Below, in pieces: positions 1 through 5,277 of a stretch of DNA of 5,277 bases; the first letter of the stretch is position 1, and every line of letters starts with the position of its first letter. Origin of the DNA: an uncultured Bacteroidales bacterium (GTDB lineage Bacteria; Bacteroidota; Bacteroidia; Bacteroidales; UBA932). Below the pieces are notes generated by a model. That model was not told where the DNA came from and made no database searches. It saw only the letters and a program-made list of their open reading frames with translations. Location: assembly GCA_946187365.1 (NCBI GenBank), contig CAMHRD010000099.1, positions 1 to 5,277 of the forward strand, read 5' to 3'. A program made the translations under genes and the position numbers.

Positions 1-17
1 TCCTTTATTATTTTAGT

Positions 18-25
18 TATATTTG
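18..25 (+). promoter_or_regulatory. Bacteroidota-type -7 promoter box for the rfb operon
   Basis: The octamer TATATTTG matches the Bacteroidota sigma-ABfr -7 consensus TAnnTTTG at every fixed position. It lies 27 nt before the rfbB ATG at 53, so transcription would begin near 30-33 and leave a leader of about 20 nt. The partner -33 element (TTTG or TTG) would fall just before the window begins and cannot be seen. The TTG of this box is also an in-frame alternative start for rfbB; because it sits inside the promoter, it helps fix the real start at the downstream ATG. The match is seen directly; promoter activity is inferred. Confidence 0.6.
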
Positions 26-52
26 CACAAATGTGAAAGAATCAAAGTGATT

Positions 53-1189
53 ATGAGTTATAAGAGAGCTATTATCATTACAGGCGGTGCTGGCTTTATT
101 GGAAGTCATGTGGTACGTCTGTTCGTAAACAAGTATCCTGAGTATAGGATCATTAACCTGGACAAACTTACATACGCCGGCAATCTGGCAAACCTTAAGG
201 ACATTGAAAACAAGCCTAACTACAGGTTTGTGAAGATGGATATCTGTGACTTTGAGGGTGTTCTGAATCTGATGAAGGAGGAGAACGTAGACGGTGTAAT
301 CCACCTTGCAGCGGAGAGCCACGTAGACAGAAGTATTAAAGACCCGTTCACTTTTGCTCAGACAAACGTTATGGGAACCCTCTCTATGCTTCAGGCTGCT
401 AAAGCTTGCTGGGAGCCAAAGAAATATGAGGGCTGCAGGTTCTATCATATCTCTACGGATGAAGTTTACGGAGCACTTGAAATGACTAACCCGGAGGGAA
501 TTAAGCCTCCGTTCACAACCAAGGCAAGTTCAGGCAAACACCATCTTGCATACGGAGAGAAGTTCTTTACCGAGGATCTGAAGTACCAGCCTCACTCTCC
601 GTACAGTGCAGCAAAGGCAAGTTCAGACCACTTTGTACGTGCCTTCCATGATACATTCGGAATGCCTACAATTGTGACAAACTGCTCAAACAACTACGGA
701 CCTTACCAGTTCCCTGAGAAGTTGATACCTCTCTTTATCAACAACATCCGTCACCGCAAACCTCTGCCTGTATACGGCAAGGGAGAGAACGTAAGAGACT
801 GGCTCTACGTTGAGGATCACGCACGTGCTATAGATCTGATTTTCCATAAGGGTAAGATTGCAGAGACCTACAACATTGGAGGATTCAACGAGTGGAAGAA
901 CATAGATATCATTAAGGTTGTAATCAATACCGTAGACCGTCTGCTTGGTAGACCTGAAGGTGCTGATATGGACCTTATTACATACGTTACAGACCGTGCG
1001 GGCCATGACCTTAGATATGCAATTGACAGTTCAAAACTTCAGAAAGAACTGGGTTGGGAACCATCTTTGCAGTTTGAAGAGGGAATTGAAAAGACCGTTA
1101 AATGGTATCTGGAGAATCAGGCCTGGATGGACAACGTAACTTCCGGTGATTACCAGAAGTACTATGATGAAATGTACAAAAACAGATAA
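53..1189 (+). CDS. rfbB: dTDP-glucose 4,6-dehydratase (RfbB/RmlB)
   Basis: This cytoplasmic NAD+-dependent extended SDR converts dTDP-glucose to dTDP-4-keto-6-deoxy-glucose, the second step of dTDP-L-rhamnose synthesis. The 378-residue product opens with the Rossmann motif GGAGFIG (11-17). It continues with HLAAESHVDRSI (84-95), STDEVYG (134-140) carrying the family's catalytic Thr-Asp-Glu triad at 135-137, YSAAK with active-site Tyr184 and Lys188, NNYGPYQFPEKLIPL (213-227) and RDWLYVEDH (248-256). The linker between STDEVYG and the Tyr motif is about 15 residues longer than I recall for the E. coli enzyme; I believe longer linkers are common in Bacteroidota homologues. I chose ATG 53 because residues from MSYKRAIIITGG align with the family N-terminus and the upstream TTG at 23 lies inside the promoter box. 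It is first in the operon, 3 nt before rfbA. Confidence 0.97.
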   Translation: MSYKRAIIITGGAGFIGSHVVRLFVNKYPEYRIINLDKLTYAGNLANLKDIENKPNYRFVKMDICDFEGVLNLMKEENVDGVIHLAAESHVDRSIKDPFTFAQTNVMGTLSMLQAAKACWEPKKYEGCRFYHISTDEVYGALEMTNPEGIKPPFTTKASSGKHHLAYGEKFFTEDLKYQPHSPYSAAKASSDHFVRAFHDTFGMPTIVTNCSNNYGPYQFPEKLIPLFINNIRHRKPLPVYGKGENVRDWLYVEDHARAIDLIFHKGKIAETYNIGGFNEWKNIDIIKVVINTVDRLLGRPEGADMDLITYVTDRAGHDLRYAIDSSKLQKELGWEPSLQFEEGIEKTVKWYLENQAWMDNVTSGDYQKYYDEMYKNR

Positions 1190-1192
1190 AAG

Positions 1193-2080
1193 ATGAAAGG
1201 TATCGTTCTGGCAGGAGGCTCAGGAACAAGGCTTTACCCAATTACCAAGGGCGTAAGCAAGCAGCTTCTTCCAATCTATGACAAGCCTATGATCTACTAT
1301 CCGGTTAGCGTATTGATGCTGGCCGGCATACGTGATATTCTCATTATCAGCACTCCGCAGGATCTGCCCGGTTTTAAGAGGCTGATGGGAGACGGCTCAG
1401 ACTTTGGAGTAAACTTCTCTTATGCAGAGCAGCCATCGCCGGACGGACTGGCTCAGGCATTCATCATAGGTAAAGATTTCATTGGAGATGACTGTGCTTG
1501 TTTAGTGCTGGGAGACAACATCTTCCACGGTGCAGGCTTCAGCGCTCTTTTGAAGGATGCCGTTGAGTCTGCAGAGAAGGAGAAGAAGGCTACCATATTC
1601 GGATATTGGGTGAGCGATCCGGAACGTTACGGCGTTGCCGAATTTGACAAGAACGGTAACTGTCTGAGTATTGAGGAGAAACCAAAGGAGCCAAAGAGCA
1701 ACTATGCTGTTGTGGGTCTCTACTTCTACCCTAACAAGGTTGTGGATATTGCAGGCAGCATCAAACCTTCTGCAAGAGGAGAACTTGAAATCACCACGGT
1801 CAACCAGGAGTTCTTGAAGGCGGGAGAGCTTAAGGTTCAGACACTTGGAAGAGGCTTTGCATGGCTTGATACCGGAACTCACGATTCTCTTGCCGAGGCA
1901 ACAGCCTACATTGAAACCATAGAGAAACGTCAGGGCTTGAAGGTTGCCTGCCTTGAGGGTATTGCACTGCGCAAAGGTTGGATTACTCCGGAAAAGATCC
2001 GTGAGATTGCAAAGCCAATGCTTAAAAACCAGTACGGACAATACCTTGTCCGCATTGCAGATGAATTTTCAAATGATTGA
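1193..2080 (+). CDS. rfbA: glucose-1-phosphate thymidylyltransferase (RfbA/RmlA)
   Basis: This cytoplasmic nucleotidyltransferase makes dTDP-glucose and pyrophosphate from glucose-1-phosphate and dTTP, the committed first step of the rhamnose pathway. The product is 295 residues, the usual family length of about 290. The N-terminal nucleotide-binding signature GGSGTRLYP (8-16) is followed by SKQLLPIYDKP (22-32). Sugar and base contacts follow: AEQPSPDGLAQA (78-89), LGDNIF (106-111) with the metal-binding Asp108, EEKP (161-164), GELEIT (196-201) and WLDTGTH (224-230) with the second metal-ligand Asp226. In the family the enzyme is feedback-inhibited by dTDP-L-rhamnose; nothing here argues against that, but it cannot be read from sequence. 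ATG 1193 begins exactly at the conserved MKGIVLAGG. It lies 3 nt after rfbB and its last 8 nt overlap rfbC. Confidence 0.97.
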   Translation: MKGIVLAGGSGTRLYPITKGVSKQLLPIYDKPMIYYPVSVLMLAGIRDILIISTPQDLPGFKRLMGDGSDFGVNFSYAEQPSPDGLAQAFIIGKDFIGDDCACLVLGDNIFHGAGFSALLKDAVESAEKEKKATIFGYWVSDPERYGVAEFDKNGNCLSIEEKPKEPKSNYAVVGLYFYPNKVVDIAGSIKPSARGELEITTVNQEFLKAGELKVQTLGRGFAWLDTGTHDSLAEATAYIETIEKRQGLKVACLEGIALRKGWITPEKIREIAKPMLKNQYGQYLVRIADEFSND

Positions 2081-2648
2081 GGTAATTAAAACGGCTATTG
2101 AAGATGTCTTTGTGATTGAACCAAAGGTCTTTGGGGATGCAAGAGGATATTTCTTTGAGAGTTGGAGCCAGAGAGATTTTGACTCCGCTGTAAGACATAT
2201 AGATTTTGTTCAGGACAACGAGAGCAAGAGCAGTTACGGTGTGCTCCGCGGTCTTCACTTTCAGAAGGGGGAATTCTCTCAGAGCAAATTGGTAAGAGTG
2301 GTGAGTGGCAGCGTGTTGGATGTTGCGGTTGATATCAGAGTTGGAAGCCCAACCTTTGGAAAATATGTGGCTGTTGAACTCACGGGAGAGAATCACCGTC
2401 AGATGTTTATACCAAGAGGCTTTGCTCACGGCTTTGTTGTTTTGAGCAAAGAGGCGGTGTTCCAGTATAAGTGTGACCGCCTGTACAACCCTCAGGCAGA
2501 GGGAGCTGTAGCCTGGAACGATCCGCAGATTGCAATAGATTGGAAGATACCTGCAAAGGATATTCTTCTTTCAGAAAAAGATAAACATCACCCGCTTCTT
2601 AAAGATGCGCCGGAGTTGTTTGATTACAAAACCAACTACTACGAGTAA
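2073..2648 (+). CDS. rfbC: dTDP-4-dehydrorhamnose 3,5-epimerase (RfbC/RmlC)
   Basis: This cofactor-free cupin-fold enzyme epimerises C3 and C5 of dTDP-4-keto-6-deoxy-glucose to give dTDP-4-keto-L-rhamnose, the third pathway step. The 191-residue product matches the usual length of about 180-190. Recognisable blocks are EPKVFGDARGYFFESW (16-31), GVLRGLHFQ (56-64) with the catalytic base His62, KLVRVVSGSVLDVAVD (72-87), PRGFAHGF (114-121), tyrosines 132 and 138 in the active-site region, and SEKDKHHPLL (167-176) with Asp170, the likely partner of the catalytic His. Two in-frame ATGs are close together, at 2061 and 2073. I chose 2073 because MIEVIKTAIEDV aligns with family N-termini; the 2061 start would add MNFQ. 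The overlap with the end of rfbA is then 8 nt, and its stop shares one base with the rfbD start, so expression is probably coupled. Confidence 0.95.
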   Translation: MIEVIKTAIEDVFVIEPKVFGDARGYFFESWSQRDFDSAVRHIDFVQDNESKSSYGVLRGLHFQKGEFSQSKLVRVVSGSVLDVAVDIRVGSPTFGKYVAVELTGENHRQMFIPRGFAHGFVVLSKEAVFQYKCDRLYNPQAEGAVAWNDPQIAIDWKIPAKDILLSEKDKHHPLLKDAPELFDYKTNYYE

Positions 2649-3520
2649 TGAAAACTGTTTTGGTAACCGGAGCTAATGGGCAGCTGGGCAATGAATTGCG
2701 CCTGCTCTCTAAGGGGTTGCCATACAATTTTGTCTTTACAGACATTATTCAGGACAGTGATACAAAGAATCTGGATATCACAGATCTTGAGGCAGTTAGA
2801 AAAATTCTAGCAGAGAACAAAGTTGATGTTATTGTTAACTGTGCTGCCTTTACAAATGTAGATGCAGCAGAAGACAATGAAGCCACGGCAGAGTTAATTA
2901 ACGCAAAAGCAGTTGAGAATCTGGCTGTTGCGGCAAAAGAGAACAACACTCTTCTGATTCACATAAGTACAGATTACGTTTTTGACGGAACCGCCAAGAC
3001 TCCGTATACTGAAGAGGATAAATGCAATCCAACGGGAGCATACGGAAGAACAAAACTCCACGGAGAGGAGGCCGTTAAGAGGGTTGGCGGCAGGAGCATA
3101 ATCATCAGAACCGCCTGGCTTTACAGCGAGTTTGGAAAGAACTTTGTGAAGACCATGCAGAGCCTTACTGCAACAAAACCGGCCATCAAAGTTGTGAACG
3201 ATCAGGTTGGAACTCCTACCTACGCTCTGGATCTGGCAAAGGTTATTGTGAAGTTCATCACGATAGATTCAGACTCTCTCCTGGGAACCTACCACTTTAG
3301 CAATGAGGGCGTTTGCTCCTGGTATGACTTTGCCGTTAAGATTGCCGCCCTTGCCGGAAACACTGAGTGTAAGATTAATCCGTGCCTCTCATCAGAGTAT
3401 CCGAGCAAAGTCAAACGCCCTGCCTATTCGGTTTTAGATAAGAGCAAAATCAAAATGGTTTTAAACATCACCATCCCCGCCTGGGAAGACTCCCTTGCCA
3501 CCTGCCTGGGTAAATCATAA
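2648..3520 (+). CDS. rfbD: dTDP-4-dehydrorhamnose reductase (RfbD/RmlD)
   Basis: This NAD(P)H-dependent extended SDR reduces dTDP-4-keto-L-rhamnose to dTDP-L-rhamnose, the last step of the pathway. The product is 290 residues, normal for the family. The cofactor motif TGANGQLG (7-14) starts the Rossmann fold. NCAAFTNVDAAE (64-75) and STDYVFDG (107-114) follow, then YGRTK with catalytic Tyr132 and Lys136, RTAWLYS (154-160), NDQVGTPTY (184-192), and the substrate-domain signature RPAYSVLD (257-264). The start ATG overlaps the rfbC stop by one base (TAATG), a typical reinitiation arrangement, and no Shine-Dalgarno sequence is visible. It is the last gene of the operon; the terminator stem starts about 80 nt past its TAA. 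No truncation or missing motif is seen. Confidence 0.97.
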   Translation: MKTVLVTGANGQLGNELRLLSKGLPYNFVFTDIIQDSDTKNLDITDLEAVRKILAENKVDVIVNCAAFTNVDAAEDNEATAELINAKAVENLAVAAKENNTLLIHISTDYVFDGTAKTPYTEEDKCNPTGAYGRTKLHGEEAVKRVGGRSIIIRTAWLYSEFGKNFVKTMQSLTATKPAIKVVNDQVGTPTYALDLAKVIVKFITIDSDSLLGTYHFSNEGVCSWYDFAVKIAALAGNTECKINPCLSSEYPSKVKRPAYSVLDKSKIKMVLNITIPAWEDSLATCLGKS

Positions 3521-3531
3521 GGGTACAAACA

Positions 3532-3585
3532 AGCTCCTTCTGGAGCTCGCGCCAGGGGCGCGCGGGGTTTGGGGCTGTGCCCCAA
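3532..3585. repeat. Cluster of three GC-rich hairpins (REP-like palindromes)
   Basis: Three perfect stem-loops follow each other closely. The first is AGCTCC/GGAGCT (3532-3537 with 3542-3547, loop TTCT). The second abuts it with no spacer: CGCGCC/GGCGCG (3548-3553 with 3557-3562, loop AGG). The third, after six bases, is TTGGGGC/GCCCCAA (3569-3575 with 3579-3585, loop TGT). None is followed by a T-run, so they are not ordinary intrinsic terminators. Their placement just after an operon, before the real terminator, fits a repetitive extragenic palindrome that could protect the mRNA 3' end. That role is an inference; repetition elsewhere in the genome cannot be seen here. Confidence 0.55.
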
Positions 3586-3598
3586 TCATATAAGAAAA

Positions 3599-3640
3599 GG
3601 TACAAGAAAAGCACCGCGTTTACGGTGCTTTTCTTGTACC
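3599..3640. terminator. Bidirectional intrinsic terminator of the rfb operon
   Basis: The left arm GGTACAAGAAAAGCACCG (3599-3616) is exactly complementary to the right arm 3623-3640, giving an 18-bp perfect stem with loop CGTTTA. The GC-rich core GCACCG/CGGTGC is flanked by AAGAAAA on the left and TTTTCTT on the right, so the right flank serves as the U-tract for + strand transcripts and the left flank does the same for minus-strand ones. It is the first strong terminator after rfbD, about 80 nt past its stop, and should insulate the SDR gene downstream. Confidence 0.85.
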
Positions 3641-3711
3641 CGGAGCCGGAGCAGAGGCATCGGTGGCAATCGTGTGTTGTCAATTTCTATTTAAGGTATT
3701 GACAGACCGTA

Positions 3712-3804
3712 TGTTAGGTTCTGATTCGGTGGGTTGAAATAACTACCGGAAATGGTGACCGAAAGTGGCCGAATCAGAGGAGAAGTGACCGAAAGTATCT
3801 ATCA
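3712..3804. mobile_element. Possible IS-end or miniature element with TG...CA inverted ends
   Basis: The left boundary TGTTAGGTTCTGATTCGGT (3712-3730) and the reverse complement of the right boundary, TGATAGATACTTTCGGT (3788-3804), align at 14 of 17 positions if a 2-nt gap is allowed. Both ends therefore read TG...CA. Inside are a 10-bp inverted repeat, TCTGATTCGG/CCGAATCAGA (3720-3729 and 3769-3778), and repeated GTGACCGAAA units. Terminal TG/CA with several short internal repeats near the ends is the layout of IS21-family termini, so this may be a leftover or miniature derivative. No transposase gene is present, and no target-site duplication is visible in the flanks. It could instead be a regulatory region for the SDR gene. 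Confidence 0.35.
3755..3796 (+). repeat. 10-bp-phased GTGRCCGAA repeats
   Basis: GTGACCGAAAGT occurs at 3755-3766 and again, identical over 12 bases, at 3785-3796, exactly 30 nt later. A variant, GTGGCCGAAT, starts at 3765. The three copies therefore begin at 3755, 3765 and 3785, in steps of 10 and 20 nt, so all face the same side of the helix. Such phasing suggests several copies of one DNA-binding protein, either a transposase bound at an element end or a regulator. The repeats are seen directly; the binding role is inferred. Confidence 0.6.
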
Positions 3805-3884
3805 AGCTCTGCTATCTCCAGAGAATAATGTTTATCTTTATCAGTCAGAAAAATCGGATTTTGATAAAGCACAGAAATAACAAT

Positions 3885-4721
3885 ATGGCAAAAGAAGTTT
3901 CTGTATTGGTCGGAGCTGGTTCCATCGGCCAGGCCATCGCAAGAAGAGTGGGCGCAGGCAAGATTACCGTCCTGGCCGATTATAGCATTGAGAACGCAAA
4001 ACGTGCGGCTAAAACGCTGGAGGATGCTGGTTTTGAGACCCGCACGATCGCCATGGACCTGGGCAACAAGGAAAGCATCCTCAATCTGGTGAAATTCGCC
4101 ACGGAACTGGGCCCGGTGAAGTATTTGATTAATGCGGCGGGAGTTTCTCCGTCTCAGGCCCCTGTAGCTAAAATCCTGCAGGTGGATCTCTACGGGACCT
4201 CAGTGTTGATTGAAGAGTTCGGTAAAGTCATTGCGGAAGGTGGTTCCGGCGTGATTATCTCTTCCCAGTCCGGCCACCGTCTTCCGGCATTGAGCCTGGA
4301 AGAGAACGAGGCGCTGGCTACGAGTCCCGTGGAAGCCCTGCTTCATCTTCCCTTCATCGAGGCCATTACCGATACCCTCAAGGCCTATCAGTATTCCAAG
4401 CGCTGCAATGTCCTCCGTGTCGCTTTCGAAGCTTGTCGCTTGGGCAAGCGCGGCGCCACCATCAACAGCATCAGCCCGGGCATTATCATCACACCGTTGG
4501 CCAACGATGAGCTCCACGGTCCCCGCGCAGAAGGCTATCTGAAGATGATTGCCGGCGCACCTGCAAAGCGCGCGGGAACGCCTGACGAAGTGGGCGACTT
4601 GGCAGAATTCCTGATGTCCAGCCGAGGCCGTTTCATCACCGGCACCGACATCCTCATTGACGGCGGCACTACCGCCTCCTACTGGTACGGAGACCTTCAA
4701 TATCTCAAAGCGACGCACTGA
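3885..4721 (+). CDS. Short-chain dehydrogenase/reductase (SDR) of unknown substrate
   Basis: This is a cytoplasmic NAD(P)-dependent oxidoreductase; its substrate cannot be assigned. The 278-residue product has a glycine-rich cofactor loop, VGAGSIG (9-15), that departs from the classical TGxxxGxG. NAAG (83-86), Ser127 in IISSQSG, the YxxxK pair Tyr168 and Lys172, SPG (197-199) and TGTDILIDGG (252-261) complete the family. Ser127 and Tyr168 are 41 residues apart, against about 13 in typical SDRs, so a lid-like insert of nearly 30 residues sits over the active site. From memory, Comamonas 3alpha-hydroxysteroid dehydrogenase/carbonyl reductase has a similar insert. I prefer ATG 3885, where the protein begins MAKEVSVLVGAG; the in-frame ATG at 3828 would add 19 residues unlike any SDR. 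G+C is clearly higher than in the rfb genes. An HXXEE membrane-protein gene follows after 17 nt. Confidence 0.88.
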   Translation: MAKEVSVLVGAGSIGQAIARRVGAGKITVLADYSIENAKRAAKTLEDAGFETRTIAMDLGNKESILNLVKFATELGPVKYLINAAGVSPSQAPVAKILQVDLYGTSVLIEEFGKVIAEGGSGVIISSQSGHRLPALSLEENEALATSPVEALLHLPFIEAITDTLKAYQYSKRCNVLRVAFEACRLGKRGATINSISPGIIITPLANDELHGPRAEGYLKMIAGAPAKRAGTPDEVGDLAEFLMSSRGRFITGTDILIDGGTTASYWYGDLQYLKATH

Positions 4722-4738
4722 GAATCTGGATTTATGAC

Positions 4739-5277
4739 ATGAATAAACTCGGACTGTTCTTGGCCAAGAACACGACACATATTCTGGGCCTTTATTTCCT
4801 GGGCTGGGCCATCTGGGCCTGCCTTCATTGGGCATCACTCTGCCTGGTGCAGAAACTGGTGATGGGCCTTTTCTTCCTCTTGGTCGCGCACGAATACGAA
4901 GAGGCGTACAAGGAACGATTCATTCGGGTGATGGGCCAGGCTATCGGGATCACGCCTGAAGAACTGCCTGTTCCAGGGCTCATTCACGTAGCGGCTGACA
5001 CATTTATTGCCGTGATGTTTTCGCTGGCCCTTTTGTTCCCGAATCAGATGTGGCTTGTTTTCCCTGTGTTTATCCTGGGCATATTCGAGATGTTTGTCCA
5101 CAACTGGGGTATCGTGATGTTCCGCCTGAAGGGCGTAAGCCCGGGTTGGTACACGGCTATGCTTCAGGGCATATATAGCACCTGGGCGCTGGTACTGATT
5201 AACCGGAGTGTAGTATACGATGGCATTCAGTGGCTGTGGGCGGCACTGCTCTTTATCGGAGGCTTTGCCATTATGGA
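4739..5277 (+). CDS. HXXEE-family membrane protein, 3' end outside the window
   Basis: The first 179 residues of a mostly hydrophobic integral membrane protein are present; the frame is still open at the window edge. Hydrophobic stretches lie at about 12-30, 38-50, 82-100, 104-120, 140-155 and 163-179, suggesting five or more membrane spans. Residues 51-55 are HEYEE, an exact H-x-x-E-E, placed at the end of the second hydrophobic stretch. EMFVHN (117-122) supplies the second conserved histidine, and VSPG (133-136) stands where I recall the family's YxPG motif, with the Tyr replaced by Val. These features fit the HXXEE domain family (Pfam PF13787), whose function is unknown; the His/Glu residues could bind a metal. 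ATG 4739 is chosen because the ATG at 4734 is out of frame and stops at once. The gene follows the SDR after 17 nt with matching composition, so the two are probably cotranscribed. Confidence 0.65.
   Translation, partial: MNKLGLFLAKNTTHILGLYFLGWAIWACLHWASLCLVQKLVMGLFFLLVAHEYEEAYKERFIRVMGQAIGITPEELPVPGLIHVAADTFIAVMFSLALLFPNQMWLVFPVFILGIFEMFVHNWGIVMFRLKGVSPGWYTAMLQGIYSTWALVLINRSVVYDGIQWLWAALLFIGGFAIM

Larger units (their letters stand above)
3521..3884. other. 364-nt intergenic region between the rfb operon and the SDR gene
   Basis: No convincing gene lies here; the only sizeable reading frame is a minus-strand one running through hairpins and the rfbD tail. The region holds, in order: GGGTACAA (3521-3528), three GC-rich hairpins (3532-3585), a perfect 18-bp terminator stem (3599-3640), a CGGAGC doublet (3641-3652), a 7-bp inverted repeat TGTCAAT/ATTGACA (3678-3684 and 3698-3704), and an IS-end-like segment (3712-3804). 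Between 3805 and 3884 I see no clear TAnnTTTG promoter for the SDR gene; the nearest candidate, GGATTTTG at 3856-3863, lacks the TA. Confidence 0.75.

Noticed and set aside
23..52. TTG-initiated N-terminal extension of rfbB by 10 residues
   Set aside because: The TTG is part of the TATATTTG promoter box and the added residues do not resemble RfbB N-termini.
17..448. 143-residue minus-strand reading frame opposite rfbB
   Set aside because: Lies against a well-supported rfbB with intact motifs; no recognisable domain.
1502..2041. 179-residue minus-strand reading frame opposite rfbA
   Set aside because: Cysteine- and leucine-rich shadow of rfbA codons with no family features.
1944..2072. Upstream start for rfbC deep within rfbA
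   Set aside because: It would overlap rfbA by over 130 nt and add residues with no epimerase similarity; homology begins at the ATG at 2073.
3468..3683. 71-residue minus-strand frame across the intergenic hairpins
   Set aside because: Its length comes from translating palindromes and the terminator; it overlaps the rfbD end and has no domain.
3699..3727. TTGACA with a 17-nt spacer as a sigma70-type promoter
   Set aside because: The -10 would be TGATTC, a poor match, and Bacteroidota housekeeping promoters do not use this consensus. It could only matter as part of an IS end.
3828..3884. 19-residue N-terminal extension of the SDR
   Set aside because: The added residues are not SDR-like and the cofactor-binding strand starts right after ATG 3885.
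4200..4838. 212-residue minus-strand frame opposite the SDR
   Set aside because: A long shadow expected in G+C-rich coding DNA; the + strand SDR has all catalytic motifs.
4835..5101. 88-residue minus-strand frame opposite the membrane-protein gene
   Set aside because: Very rich in His, Glu, Arg and Gln, as expected from the complement of hydrophobic codons; no start context or domain.
1..5277. CRISPR arrays, tRNA or rRNA genes
   Set aside because: No regularly spaced direct repeats of CRISPR length and no cloverleaf or rRNA-like sequence was noticed on reading either strand.

Overview
The window reads as chromosomal DNA from a member of the Bacteroidota, most likely Bacteroidales. Two observations suggest this: a promoter box TATATTTG just ahead of the first gene fits the Bacteroidota consensus TAnnTTTG, and no start codon is preceded by a strong Shine-Dalgarno sequence. 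All genes are on the + strand. No species can be named from the sequence alone.

Positions 18-3640 form a self-contained operon for dTDP-L-rhamnose synthesis, in the order rfbB-rfbA-rfbC-rfbD. RfbA joins glucose-1-phosphate to dTTP, RfbB dehydrates the dTDP-glucose to the 4-keto-6-deoxy sugar, RfbC epimerises it at C3 and C5, and RfbD reduces it to dTDP-L-rhamnose, the donor for O-antigen, capsule and other surface glycans. The genes are packed tightly (3-nt gap, 8-nt overlap, 1-nt TAATG overlap), so one transcript with translational coupling is likely. All four enzymes look intact. A perfect 18-bp stem at 3599-3640 should end the transcript.

Positions 3521-3884 carry no gene but are dense in structure. 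In order they hold a run of three small GC-rich hairpins, the symmetrical terminator, and a roughly 93-bp segment with imperfect TG...CA inverted ends and 10-bp-spaced GTGACCGAAA repeats. That last segment resembles an end or miniature derivative of an insertion sequence, possibly IS21-like.

From about 3885 the DNA is visibly richer in G+C than the rfb operon. Two genes lie here 17 nt apart: a complete short-chain dehydrogenase/reductase (SDR) of unknown substrate, and the start of a multi-pass membrane protein of the HXXEE family that runs off the window end. They probably form a second transcription unit unrelated to rhamnose synthesis.

No unmistakably new system is present. The items most worth a second look are the layered palindromes between the two units, the IS-end-like repeat, and the SDR with its long insert between catalytic Ser and Tyr next to an HXXEE protein.
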